Assembly (NCBI GenBank): GCA_015488975.1
Contig: WFMT01000101.1
Location: forward strand, 1 to 18,594
Direction: 5' to 3'
Length of the DNA stretch: 18,594 nucleotides
From: Campylobacteraceae bacterium
Lineage (GTDB): Bacteria > Campylobacterota > Campylobacteria > Campylobacterales > JALSKU01
Within the stretch, counting starts at the first letter, position 1. Each line of letters begins with the position of its first letter. This document shows positions 1 to 7,413 of this stretch, piece after piece. The notes below the pieces were generated by a model. That model worked only from the letters and a program-made list of their open reading frames with translations, searched no databases and had not been told where the DNA came from. Position numbers and translations under genes: made by a program.

Positions 1-53
1 CTTGGTGGTAATAAAAAAGGTTGATTTCTATCAGATGCTTTAAATGCTTTCAT
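1..53 (-). CDS. Transposase, IS1182-like, N-terminal fragment (runs off the window)
   Basis: Reading left from the ATG at 51-53 gives MKAFKASDRNQPFLLPPK before the window ends. The QPFLLPP motif a few residues after the start is typical of IS1182-type transposases, whose N-terminus usually continues with a D-x-(V/L/I)-P-x-(D/N)-H-L-x-R segment, not visible here. The upstream bases hold only a weak purine-rich ribosome site. Most of the gene and the other IS end lie outside the window, so it is unknown whether the element is intact. Only 17 full codons support the call, but the motif is distinctive. Confidence 0.6.
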   Translation of the reverse strand, partial: MKAFKASDRNQPFLLPP

Positions 54-456
54 TGTAATTTTTCTCTTTCTTTTAGCTTTTTATATCTTTTATTTTATCC
101 AATTTTTGCTGTTTGTTTGGTTAGTTGGTCAATCCGACAAGCTCATAGAATGATGAATCTTTCCAAATTAAATTCACCTTAATCGCTATATAACCCTGTA
201 ATAGGTGTATTTAGAGGATATTTAGATATTTAATTTTCGTGACTATTTTAATTTCAGATTTTTTAGATATAATAAAATTCAAAGCCCTAAAAATAGGGAT
301 TTTATGAAATGTAGTCACCAAATTTTTGGACAAATCCCTAGAATACGGAATTTACGCAAAAGTTTAACGGGAAGATGCGGTATAATCGCTACACTGCGAA
401 GCACTACTCAAGATTTACTTGGATTTAGGTGCGAAAGTTAAGGATATAATATAATT
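54..456. other. AT-rich spacer between transposase start and AraC gene
   Basis: About 400 bases without a convincing gene. It should hold the outer end of the IS element whose transposase starts at 53 and the promoter of the AraC-type gene. I could not recognise an IS terminal inverted repeat, because the partner end is outside the window. Short frames exist, but none has a good ribosome site or a recognisable product. Confidence 0.5.
381..386 (+). promoter_or_regulatory. Candidate -10 box for the AraC-type gene
   Basis: A perfect TATAAT lies 70 bases before the start codon, giving a leader of roughly 60 nt. No good -35 hexamer sits at 17 bp, which is usual in Campylobacterota. Two overlapping TATAAT-like words at about 444-453 are alternatives but would leave almost no leader. 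Confidence 0.35.
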
Positions 457-1344
457 ATGTATAAAAAATGTACAAACTTAAAACATAGTAAAATTGCAAA
501 TAATTTGATGAGTTATATCTATGATAACATCGAATTTGATATAAATATAAACCAATTGGCTTATGAATATGGAATAAATAAATTTCATCTTTGTAAAATA
601 TTTAAAAAGCAAATGGGAAATGCAATTTATGAAACCATAAAGTCCGTACGATTGCAAAAAGCTGCAAATATGCTAATTGCCAATAAACACTCAACTATTA
701 CTCAAATATCAAATATGTGCGGATATAGCGCTCAAACATCATTTATTAGGGCCTTTAAAGGACGGTTTGGACAAACACCAAAATATTGGAGAAATGGAGG
801 ATTTATAGAGTATTCAGATTTGATACTAACTGATTATGAGAAGAAATATACAACAAATATTGATTTTAATACTCTAAAACAAGGATTAGTAAAGGTAAAA
901 CCTCGCAAGGCATATTATTGTAGACAAACAGGGTATAGCTCAAATTATAAAGAAATTTGGGAGAAGATAGCTGCTTGGATATACACTCATAATCTTAAAG
1001 AATATGAGCAAATTGGTATTTATCATAATAATCCAACTATAACACCATTAAATAAGTGTAGTTATGTAGCGTGTGTAATACCCAAAGATGAAGATATAGA
1101 CTTAACTAGAAATAGTTTGCCAATATTGCAGATAGATGAATGTTTATGTGTAACTTTTGAGATTGAGGGAACACATACAGATATTTTAATGTTGATAAAA
1201 TGGGTTTATCATGAATGGCTGCCAAATAGTGAATATGAAAAAACGACTATCCCCCCATATATGATTTTTGAAGATGATATTATTGTAGATAATAATGGGA
1301 TAGTAAAGGGGAGCTATTATGTTCCAGTGAAGTCTATCTTTTAG
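457..1344 (+). CDS. AraC-family regulator with GyrI-like effector-binding domain
   Basis: A 295-residue protein with the DNA-binding part first. Residues about 9-112 form the double helix-turn-helix of the AraC/XylS family; the second helix region shows the usual ISNMCGYSAQTSFIRAFK pattern followed by G-x-T-P-x-x-W/Y-R. Residues about 128-293 look like an AraC effector-binding (GyrI-like/SOUL-type) domain, with V-K-P-R-K near its start and a closing Y-Y-V-P-V. Such proteins bind a small ligand through the C-terminal domain and activate or repress nearby genes. It is tail-to-tail with the amino-acid operon, so it is not divergent with that operon's promoter, and control of the operon is only a guess. 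Ribosome binding is weak (AAGG about 13 bases upstream). An IS lies upstream, so it may also be mobile cargo. Confidence 0.85.
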   Translation: MYKKCTNLKHSKIANNLMSYIYDNIEFDININQLAYEYGINKFHLCKIFKKQMGNAIYETIKSVRLQKAANMLIANKHSTITQISNMCGYSAQTSFIRAFKGRFGQTPKYWRNGGFIEYSDLILTDYEKKYTTNIDFNTLKQGLVKVKPRKAYYCRQTGYSSNYKEIWEKIAAWIYTHNLKEYEQIGIYHNNPTITPLNKCSYVACVIPKDEDIDLTRNSLPILQIDECLCVTFEIEGTHTDILMLIKWVYHEWLPNSEYEKTTIPPYMIFEDDIIVDNNGIVKGSYYVPVKSIF

Positions 1345-1513
1345 ACGGTGTATTAAACTTATTAAATTGGTTTCAAATAATTCTATGATAATTTTTTTTA
1401 TTTTTTGATTTTCCATTATTTTTCTAAATTACACCAAATTGTACCAAAATTATTACTTCTAATAAATTTTTAAAAGTGTGTCATATCTGAATTGGAATAT
1501 CCACCTTTGCTTG

Positions 1514-1627
1514 GACCTTACGCACTTTTTTCTCGAAAAGTCCTACTTTTCGTAGCTTTAAGGGAGTTGCAGAGACTTTAAGTCCCTACCACTATAACAA
1601 GCTTTGCTCATTATAGTGCGTAAGGTC
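1514..1627 (-). repeat. 114-bp structured repeat, copy 1
   Basis: Read on the minus strand it begins GACCTTACGCAC and ends with the exact reverse complement, a 12-bp perfect terminal inverted repeat. Inside are three hairpins: a 13-bp stem with an AAA loop (CACTATAATGAGC against GCTTGTTATAGTG), a 7-bp stem with a TAA loop (AGGGACT/AGTCTCT), and an 8-bp stem with an AGG loop (CGAAAAGT/ACTTTTCG). The minus strand of this copy matches the plus strand at 15406-15519 with the same length and about 78% identity. On the minus strand it starts 11 nt after the stop of the 39-codon frame at 1639-1758. It could be a MITE-like element, a REP-type intergenic repeat or a structured RNA. Confidence 0.85.
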
Positions 1628-1638
1628 AGTATCTAACT

Positions 1639-1758
1639 CTAATTTACCTGTATCACTTCTAACAGTTTTCTTGTAAGCCCCGTTTTATGAGTTTTTGCTA
1701 ACTCTTTAAAGTCAATATTTTCAATAATATGATCTTTTGCTATATCTACTGTGTTCAT
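1639..1758 (-). CDS. Small protein (39 aa), possibly a truncated transposase N-terminus
   Basis: The ATG at 1756-1758 follows an excellent ribosome site (AAAGGAGAATTTAAC). The product begins MNTVDIAKDHIIENIDF, continues with an amphipathic stretch containing FKELAKTHKTGLTRKLLEVI, and stops at 1639-1641. No signal peptide or membrane segment is visible. The layout resembles the start of an IS256-type transposase, and the bases just upstream (ACACAAAATTTGGGG at about 1811-1825) resemble the outer end of such elements, so it may be a stump left by a deletion. It could equally be a real small gene. It lies 75 bases downstream of the aldehyde dehydrogenase on the same strand, and the 114-bp repeat begins 11 nt beyond its stop. 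Confidence 0.4.
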   Translation of the reverse strand: MNTVDIAKDHIIENIDFKELAKTHKTGLTRKLLEVIQVN

Positions 1759-1833
1759 GTTAAATTCTCCTTTTTTTATTTTTTTCTTATTTTACTAAAT
1801 TTAACATTTACACAAAATTTGGGGCGGTATTGT

Positions 1834-3252
1834 CTAACATATTACCACTGATTTTATCTGAGTATACTCTTCTTCAAGTGCATATTTTGGACCTTCTTTT
1901 CCTATGCCACTATCTTTGATGCCACCATAAGGTTGTATATCAAATCGCAGTGTCGGAATATCATTTATAACTATGCCACCCGCATCTAACTCGTCAATTG
2001 CTCGCTTACATATAGACATGTCATTGGAAAAAATAGAGTATTGCAATCCATAAGGTGAGTTATTCATCTTAACTTTTGCTTCATCAAAATCTTTTACTTT
2101 TATAAGTGAAACTATCGGAGCAAAGACTTCTTGGCACACTATATTCATCTTTGCGGTGACATTGCTCATGATGGTGGGGGAGAACATCAAGTCTTTACAC
2201 GGCTCACCATAAAAAAGTGTAGCCCCTTCGTCTTTTGCATTTTTTATCCAACTTTTTGCTTGTTCTACTGCTTTTACATTGATCATCGGTCCTATAAATG
2301 TTTCATTTTCGTAAGGACTTCCTACCTGCAACACTTTTGTCTCTTTTGCTAATGCTTCTGCAAAGGTATCATAGATATTTTCATTGACATAAATTCTTTG
2401 CAAAGAGATACACACTTGCCCAGAATTAATAAAGGCTCCTAAGGCACACTTTGTAGCTGCTATTTTAATGTCTGCACTTTTATCGATATAAGTGGCAGCA
2501 TTTCCACCTAATTCTAATCCTAACTTTTTAATACCTGCATGACGTGTGATATCACGCCCAACAGGAACAGATCCTGTGAAACTTATAACTCTTGGAATAT
2601 CGCTTTGCACCAAGGCTACATTGACACCTTCGCCACTGTAAACAACACTTAGGGCATCTACTGTTGCAAATTCACTATCTATGAACATTTTAGCAAATTT
2701 AAAAGCCGTAAGTGGTGCTGCGCCTGTTGGTTTTAAGACAACACTATTGCCAGCAACAAGTGCCGGAGCTATTTTATGTGCAACAAGATTAAGGGGAAAG
2801 TTAAAAGGAGTAATCGCTAAAACAACTCCGACAGCTTCTCTTTTATAAAAAGATAGTGTCTCTTTTCCACTAGGTGTCGCAGTCGTATCAAAAGTCTCTC
2901 CATGTAAATTCATCATAGCATGTGCTGAGAGTTTTATGGTCTCTATACATCTGTCAACTTCTACACGAGAAAATCGTATCGGCTTTCCAACTTCATCTGT
3001 CATAGTTTTAGCCATATCTTCTTTATTTTTTTCAAGTTTTAGCGCCACATCCAAAAGCCAACTCACGCGTTTGTGAAGTGGAACTTTTTTAGCCAGTGGT
3101 GCACTTTTTTTTGCAATAGATAGAGCTTTTTGCACATCATCTGCATTACATATAGCCACTTGCGAAGCAACCCTTGCGTCATAGGGACTTAACACTTCTT
3201 TATAGGCTTCACGCTTTTGGCATGTCGAGCCAAAAAATATATGTGCTTTCAT
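1834..3252 (-). CDS. NAD(P)-dependent aldehyde dehydrogenase (semialdehyde dehydrogenase candidate)
   Basis: A full-length (472 aa) member of the aldehyde dehydrogenase superfamily, which oxidises aldehydes to acids with NAD(P)+ in the cytoplasm. Visible landmarks are the ITPFNFPLN segment with Asn151, the cofactor segment around VVLKPT (172-176), FTGSVPVG (225-232), LELGG with general base Glu247, and catalytic Cys281 in NSGQVC. QEVFAP and the C-terminal PYGGIKDSGIGKEGP complete the pattern. The style is closest to the lactaldehyde/phosphonoacetaldehyde/succinate-semialdehyde group. As last gene of an operon opened by a GabT-like aminotransferase, it plausibly oxidises the semialdehyde that enzyme makes (GabD-like role, inferred). 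The start follows AAAGGAAAAATGAA. Sampled lines look richer in GC (about 45%) than the liv genes (about 30%). Confidence 0.9.
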   Translation of the reverse strand: MKAHIFFGSTCQKREAYKEVLSPYDARVASQVAICNADDVQKALSIAKKSAPLAKKVPLHKRVSWLLDVALKLEKNKEDMAKTMTDEVGKPIRFSRVEVDRCIETIKLSAHAMMNLHGETFDTTATPSGKETLSFYKREAVGVVLAITPFNFPLNLVAHKIAPALVAGNSVVLKPTGAAPLTAFKFAKMFIDSEFATVDALSVVYSGEGVNVALVQSDIPRVISFTGSVPVGRDITRHAGIKKLGLELGGNAATYIDKSADIKIAATKCALGAFINSGQVCISLQRIYVNENIYDTFAEALAKETKVLQVGSPYENETFIGPMINVKAVEQAKSWIKNAKDEGATLFYGEPCKDLMFSPTIMSNVTAKMNIVCQEVFAPIVSLIKVKDFDEAKVKMNNSPYGLQYSIFSNDMSICKRAIDELDAGGIVINDIPTLRFDIQPYGGIKDSGIGKEGPKYALEEEYTQIKSVVIC

Positions 3253-3312
3253 TTCATTTTTCCTTTCATATGTTGTAATTTTTGTTTTTTGCTAATCAAA
3301 ACCTTGATAGAA

Positions 3313-3909
3313 TTAATTCATTTCGATTAAGTGGGCAGTTTTATCATCGCTCGTGTTATTACGCTCTCGCAATTGATCTGCCAAGGATTGCTTTTTTTCA
3401 TCTGAAAAATTCTGACCAGTTTTTACCTTCATGCTTATGGTTACAGGGATGAGTGTATATACGCCTAATTTTTCAAGCGTCTTTATGTACATAGGGTTTT
3501 CGGATTGTATTTCATCATATCCGCCCTCACTTTGTAGTTTTCGCATCATCGCTTCGAGTATTTTGGCTTTTTCATGAATATTATTGACAATCGTGACATC
3601 ACCATAGAAGTGTACGGAAGCAAAAAACTGCGTTGCAGGACAAGCAAAGCGAGCATCACTAAAATAAGAGGGGATTAGTGAGTAGGGGTTGACTACTAAA
3701 AATGAGGCATGTGGATTTGCCTTTATCGCCTCCACTTTTCGCCCTTCTAAGGCTCCATGAAAACATATTTTATCTTCAAAAAAGACAAAATTTACAGCAA
3801 CCCCATAAGGTTCACCCTTTGATATAAGAGAAAGAGTTCCATACTCACATTCGCTCAAGACTGTCTTTATCTTATCCATATTTGTTTCATTAAATTCATC
3901 TCTTCTCAT
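3313..3909 (-). CDS. FMN-binding split-barrel protein, PNPOx/NimA-like
   Basis: A 198-residue protein of the pyridoxamine 5'-phosphate oxidase-like fold. The opening MRRDEFNETNMDKIKTVL, the strand EYGTLSLISKGEPYGVAVNF, the FFEDKICFHGALEGRKVEAI turn and the NPHASFLVV strand match the COG3467 (NimA/5-nitroimidazole-resistance-like) group. Such proteins bind flavin or haem and act as small reductases; few have known substrates. It has no membrane segment. It starts 13 bases after livF ends, with GAGGACGAG as ribosome site, and precedes the aldehyde dehydrogenase by 60 bases, so it is cotranscribed with the importer. A vitamin B6 or flavin role linked to the PLP aminotransferase is tempting but unsupported, since this subgroup is not true PNPOx. 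Confidence 0.8.
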   Translation of the reverse strand: MRRDEFNETNMDKIKTVLSECEYGTLSLISKGEPYGVAVNFVFFEDKICFHGALEGRKVEAIKANPHASFLVVNPYSLIPSYFSDARFACPATQFFASVHFYGDVTIVNNIHEKAKILEAMMRKLQSEGGYDEIQSENPMYIKTLEKLGVYTLIPVTISMKVKTGQNFSDEKKQSLADQLRERNNTSDDKTAHLIEMN

Positions 3910-3922
3910 CTCGTCCTCTTTT

Positions 3923-4633
3923 TTATATTCCTAAGAAAGCTTTTTTGACTGATGGATCGTTTAAAAGATCTTTAGCATCTCCGCTATTTACAACATATCC
4001 CTGCTCTAAAACATAGGCCCTGTCGCTTATACTCAGAGAAACATGGATATTTTGTTCTACCAATACTATTGTGATCCCACTATCTGCTATTTTTTTTATA
4101 GCATCCATCATACTCTTAATAATTATGGGTGCTAGTCCTAAAGATGGCTCATCAAACATCAGCACATCTGGTTTAGCCATCAAGCCTCTTCCTACGGCTA
4201 CCATTTGTCTCTCTCCCCCTGAAAGCGTTCCAGCCCTCTGCTTTCTTCTTTCTTTTAATCGTGGGAACAGTTCAAAAACTGTCTCCATTGTTTCAAATCT
4301 TTTATCATAAGCTCTTGAGTTATAAGAGCCCATTTCCAAGTTTTCTTCTACACTCATAAAAGGAAACAATCTTCTACCCTCAGGAACATGGATAATGCCT
4401 TTTTCCACTATTTTTTCGGGTGGAAGATGCTCGATTGATTCATCGTTAAATGTTATACTTCCTTTTGTAGGGTGAAGCATCCCTGAAATCGTTTTGAGAG
4501 TCGTTGATTTGCCGGCGCCATTTGCTCCTATGATGCTTACTACTTCACCTTTTTCAATATGCAGATTTATATCAAATAAAACTTGTATATCTCCATATGC
4601 CACATTTATATTGTCAATTTTTAAGAATGCCAT
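3923..4633 (-). CDS. livF: Liv-type ABC importer ATPase, LivF
   Basis: One of the two cytoplasmic ATPases that power a branched-chain/hydrophobic amino acid-type (HAAT) importer. Walker A is GANGAGKST, the Q-loop region contains VPEGRRLFP, the signature is LSGGERQM and Walker B is VLMFDEPSLGLAP, followed by LVEQNIHVSL with the usual H-loop region changed as in LivF proteins. I place the start at the ATG at 4631-4633 (MAFLKI), because AGGAG sits 6 bases before it. An in-frame ATG at 4637-4639 directly abuts that AGGAG and is a poorer start. The gene overlaps the end of livG by 20 bases, implying translational coupling. Confidence 0.93.
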   Translation of the reverse strand: MAFLKIDNINVAYGDIQVLFDINLHIEKGEVVSIIGANGAGKSTTLKTISGMLHPTKGSITFNDESIEHLPPEKIVEKGIIHVPEGRRLFPFMSVEENLEMGSYNSRAYDKRFETMETVFELFPRLKERRKQRAGTLSGGERQMVAVGRGLMAKPDVLMFDEPSLGLAPIIIKSMMDAIKKIADSGITIVLVEQNIHVSLSISDRAYVLEQGYVVNSGDAKDLLNDPSVKKAFLGI

Positions 4634-5345
4634 ATTCATCTCCTAAATATGCTTTAACTACATTTGGATCTTTTGTTACCTCTTCTGGCGTACCGTCAGC
4701 TATCTTTTGTCCAAAATTCATACAATATATCCTATTGGAAACAGACATAATAACTTGCATAATATGTTCTATAATCACTAGAGCGATACCTTCTTTATTA
4801 ATTTTCTCAATTATTTTTAACATATCTTGAATTTCAGAAGGTCTTAAACCCGCCATGACTTCATCCAGCATTAACAACACAGGCTTTGTTGCTAGTGCAC
4901 GTGCCAATTCTAATCTTTTGCGCTCAGGTAAAGTTAGATTTTTTGCCAATACATCCATTTTGCTGGAGAGGTTCAAAAAATTTATGATTTCTTTTGCGTT
5001 CTCTATGGCTTCAGATTTTTTATTTGTTCTCAAAAAAGAACCTACTGTTACATTATAAAGAACACTTTTATTAGCAAATGGTCTTGCTACTTGGAATGTT
5101 CTTGCTAAGCCCAATGCTGCTATTTCATAAGGCTTAAGACCAGTTATATCTTTATTATTAAATATTACTTTACCAGAAGTAGATTGTAAATTGCCGGATA
5201 TACAATTAAAAAGAGTCGTCTTGCCCGCACCATTTGCACCGATTATTCCGACTATTTCCCTTTCGTTGACTTCAAAATCTATATTATTTACAGCAACAAG
5301 TCCACCGAATTTTTTTGTTAGCTTTTCTGTTTTTAGAATAGACAC
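4614..5345 (-). CDS. livG: Liv-type ABC importer ATPase, LivG, with unusual signature motif
   Basis: The second ATPase of the importer, 243 aa. Walker A is GANGAGKTT and Walker B is VLLMLDEVMAGLRPSE, with the D-loop variant VMAGL found in one branch of LivG-like proteins. The ABC signature reads LTLPERKRLELARAL instead of the common LSxGQ, a change seen in a subset of HAAT ATPases (from memory of the family). The start is a GTG at 5343-5345, preceded by GGAGGG at good spacing; a nearby ATG is out of frame. The gene begins 10 bases after livM ends. The variant signature suggests an importer outside the classical leucine/isoleucine/valine group. Confidence 0.92.
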   Translation of the reverse strand: MSILKTEKLTKKFGGLVAVNNIDFEVNEREIVGIIGANGAGKTTLFNCISGNLQSTSGKVIFNNKDITGLKPYEIAALGLARTFQVARPFANKSVLYNVTVGSFLRTNKKSEAIENAKEIINFLNLSSKMDVLAKNLTLPERKRLELARALATKPVLLMLDEVMAGLRPSEIQDMLKIIEKINKEGIALVIIEHIMQVIMSVSNRIYCMNFGQKIADGTPEEVTKDPNVVKAYLGDEYGILKN

Positions 5346-5355
5346 ATATCCCTCC

Positions 5356-6357
5356 TTATATCTTTTTTCTCATTCGTTTCATTAATTTTTTAGATAATTT
5401 TAAAACGATTTCTTGTATACCTCTTGGTTGGTATATCATAACAAGCACAAGAACCAAACCTAATATAAAAAGATGTGCTCCTGGCAATGCACTGCCAATA
5501 TATGTTCTGGTAAATTCTTCCAATGGTTTTAAAAGCAGTGCGCCCAAAATAGGTCCTATGATAGTTCCTCTTCCTCCTATAATCGCAATAAATGCTATTT
5601 CAAAGGACAGATTCATATTGCCTACTGATTGCGGAGATATATAAAAAATCCATTGTGCGTAAAAGGATCCAGCTATTGCTGTAAAAAATGCACTTAAGGC
5701 CATAGCTATTAGTTTATATTTGGTAACATTTATACCCAAAGATGCTGCAGCTTCAGGATCTTCTCCTCCAGCTGTAAGATAATATCCTATTTTTGATTTC
5801 ATCATAAATACGGTAATTAATACAAGAATAATTACCATCGTTAGTATAATATAATAGTATGGCACTTTGCTGACCCATTGAAAATTAACCAATGAATCAC
5901 CGGTGTAATTGATCAATATACCTCTTGGTCCACCAATACTTATCGGTCCTATAGTGTCTATATTCTCAATTAGAACCTTGATCCCACCGGCAAATGCCAT
6001 TGTTGCCAAGGCAAAGTATGCCCCTCTTAATTTAAAGGTAGGCAATCCGATAATGACACCAATGATTGCCGAAAATATACCTCCTGCAAACATACCTATC
6101 CATGGACTTATATGATATTGCATAAACAATATAGTTGATACATAAGCACCTATCGCTATAAATGCTGCATGACCGAGTGGCAAAACTCCAGCGAAACCTC
6201 CTACAAAATTCCAAGCCGTGGTTAAATACATGAAAAATAGCACGACTATAAAAATTTGCAAATAACTTTGATTTTTAATAAAAACAGGTATTAAAAATAC
6301 TATTATGGTCGAGAATATAAGCAAAATTACTTTTATTTGCTTTTCAGAAAGACCCAT
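5356..6357 (-). CDS. livM: Liv-type ABC importer permease, LivM
   Basis: A 333-residue integral inner-membrane permease with about nine or ten hydrophobic segments. The first (VILLIFSTIIVFLIPVF) starts near residue 10. Family landmarks are the GHAAFIAIGAY segment, the GLPTFKLRGAYFALATMAF loop that contacts the ATPase, the EDPEAAASLGINVTKYK coupling region and IIGGRGTIIGPILGALLL. It pairs with LivH to form the transmembrane pore. The start follows GAGGAGAAGGT. The basic C-terminus (KLSKKLMKRMRKKI) is expected on the cytoplasmic side. Confidence 0.93.
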   Translation of the reverse strand: MGLSEKQIKVILLIFSTIIVFLIPVFIKNQSYLQIFIVVLFFMYLTTAWNFVGGFAGVLPLGHAAFIAIGAYVSTILFMQYHISPWIGMFAGGIFSAIIGVIIGLPTFKLRGAYFALATMAFAGGIKVLIENIDTIGPISIGGPRGILINYTGDSLVNFQWVSKVPYYYIILTMVIILVLITVFMMKSKIGYYLTAGGEDPEAAASLGINVTKYKLIAMALSAFFTAIAGSFYAQWIFYISPQSVGNMNLSFEIAFIAIIGGRGTIIGPILGALLLKPLEEFTRTYIGSALPGAHLFILGLVLVLVMIYQPRGIQEIVLKLSKKLMKRMRKKI

Positions 6358-6385
6358 ACCTTCTCCTCGTATAATAACTTTTATG

Positions 6386-6478
6386 AGTAAAATTCCTTTT
6401 TTAAAGAAGTCTTACTCTTTTAAGATTTGAAGTTAGTACTTCAACCACTAATAATAGCAACTTGTACGAAGCTATTAT
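6386..6478 (-). promoter_or_regulatory. Three hairpins in the livH-livM spacer
   Basis: The 135-base gap between livH and livM is long for this operon and contains three separate inverted repeats. ATAATAGC (6451-6458) pairs with GCTATTAT (6471-6478). TTGAAGT (6427-6433) pairs with ACTTCAA (6438-6444). A weaker stem joins AGTAA (6386-6390) to TTACT (6412-6416) with an inner purine/pyrimidine match. None has a clear T tract, so mRNA processing or stabilisation is more likely than termination. No small gene is visible. Confidence 0.5.
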
Positions 6479-6492
6479 CTACCTACTTTAGA

Positions 6493-7368
6493 TTAATATT
6501 CTCCTTTAACTCCGAATAATCCCTCAGGTTTAACAAATAGTACAATTAAGAATATGAGATAGATAATTTCTATTGTCCAACCATATGACACAAATTGAGA
6601 TCCTACAGATTCTATTAAACCGATAATAAGACCACCAACTAAAGCACCTGGTATACTCCCCAAACCACCAAGAACAACTATCACAAAGTCTAATATATCC
6701 AAATGCATTCCTGCCGTTGGATAAACATAATAAAATGGCAGCAGTACAGTGCCGGCAATTCCACATATTGCTATGCCTATACCAAATGTCACATTGTATA
6801 TTTTGTATTGGTTAATGCCCATTAAGCTTGCAGCCTCCCTATCCTGAGATGTTGCTCTTATAGCTTTTCCAACTTTAGAATGGTGCAAGAACCAATATAA
6901 AGCCCCTGCAATAGTAATGGATACAAAGAAACCTATTATTTTAGATAGAGGGGCATAAAGGCCAAAAAATGATATGGCATGTGAAAGACTTGGCACACTA
7001 ATGGTGCGATATTGAGCTCCAAAAAGCATCAATGCCAGGTTATCTAGCATATACCAAATTCCTGTTGTGACTATTATGACACCTATTGGTTCCCTTACAT
7101 CTTTTTCAGATTCAAAAACAGGTTTGATTAAAAATTTTTGAGTATAGTAACCCGTAAAATATGTAAAAGGGACAACAAATATTAATGATAGATACGGATT
7201 TGCTCCTGTAAGTTCGACAAACCAATATGTTGAAAACAGTCCAAGCATCAAAAAGGCTCCTTGAGCAAAATTGATAACTTTTAAAACGCCAAATATCAGT
7301 GTTAAACCTATAGCGGTTAACCCATATATACTACCCATTAATATACCGTTAAGAATGGCAGAACCCAT
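6493..7368 (-). CDS. livH: Liv-type ABC importer permease, LivH
   Basis: A 291-residue inner-membrane permease. The N-terminus MGSAILNGILMGSIYGLTAI, followed by GLTLIFGVLKVINFAQGAFLM, is characteristic of LivH. The cytoplasmic coupling loop reads GKAIRATSQDREAASLMGIN, and the later VIVVLGGLGSIPGALVGG is the second hallmark. About eight hydrophobic segments are present. It partners LivM in the importer. The start follows AAAGGAGAATAT. The gene lies 45 bases after livK, with a terminator-like hairpin in between, and should be expressed at a lower level than the binding protein. Confidence 0.94.
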   Translation of the reverse strand: MGSAILNGILMGSIYGLTAIGLTLIFGVLKVINFAQGAFLMLGLFSTYWFVELTGANPYLSLIFVVPFTYFTGYYTQKFLIKPVFESEKDVREPIGVIIVTTGIWYMLDNLALMLFGAQYRTISVPSLSHAISFFGLYAPLSKIIGFFVSITIAGALYWFLHHSKVGKAIRATSQDREAASLMGINQYKIYNVTFGIGIAICGIAGTVLLPFYYVYPTAGMHLDILDFVIVVLGGLGSIPGALVGGLIIGLIESVGSQFVSYGWTIEIIYLIFLIVLFVKPEGLFGVKGEY

Positions 7369-7383
7369 ATATTCTCCTTTAGA

Positions 7384-7407
7384 TAAAAAGAAGGGGGAAT
7401 GCCCCCT
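7384..7407 (-). terminator. Terminator-like attenuator between livK and livH
   Basis: On the minus strand AGGGGG-CATT-CCCCCT forms a GC-rich 6-bp stem with a 4-base loop (7407-7392), followed at once by TTCTTTTTAT. This looks like an intrinsic terminator within the operon, 6 bases after the livK stop. Partial termination or 3'-end protection here would give more binding protein than permease, a common arrangement in binding-protein importers. Confidence 0.7.
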
Positions 7408-7413
7408 ATTGCT

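Noticed and set aside
240..318. Similarity between the stretch before the AraC gene and 10530-10590 (both have GGGATTT and GTGACTA/TAGTCAC words)
   Set aside because: The shared words are short and not in a consistent order, so chance in AT-rich DNA is enough.
305..456. A small gene or gene remnant before the AraC-type regulator
   Set aside because: Frames here are short and interrupted; no ribosome site or recognisable product was found on careful re-reading.
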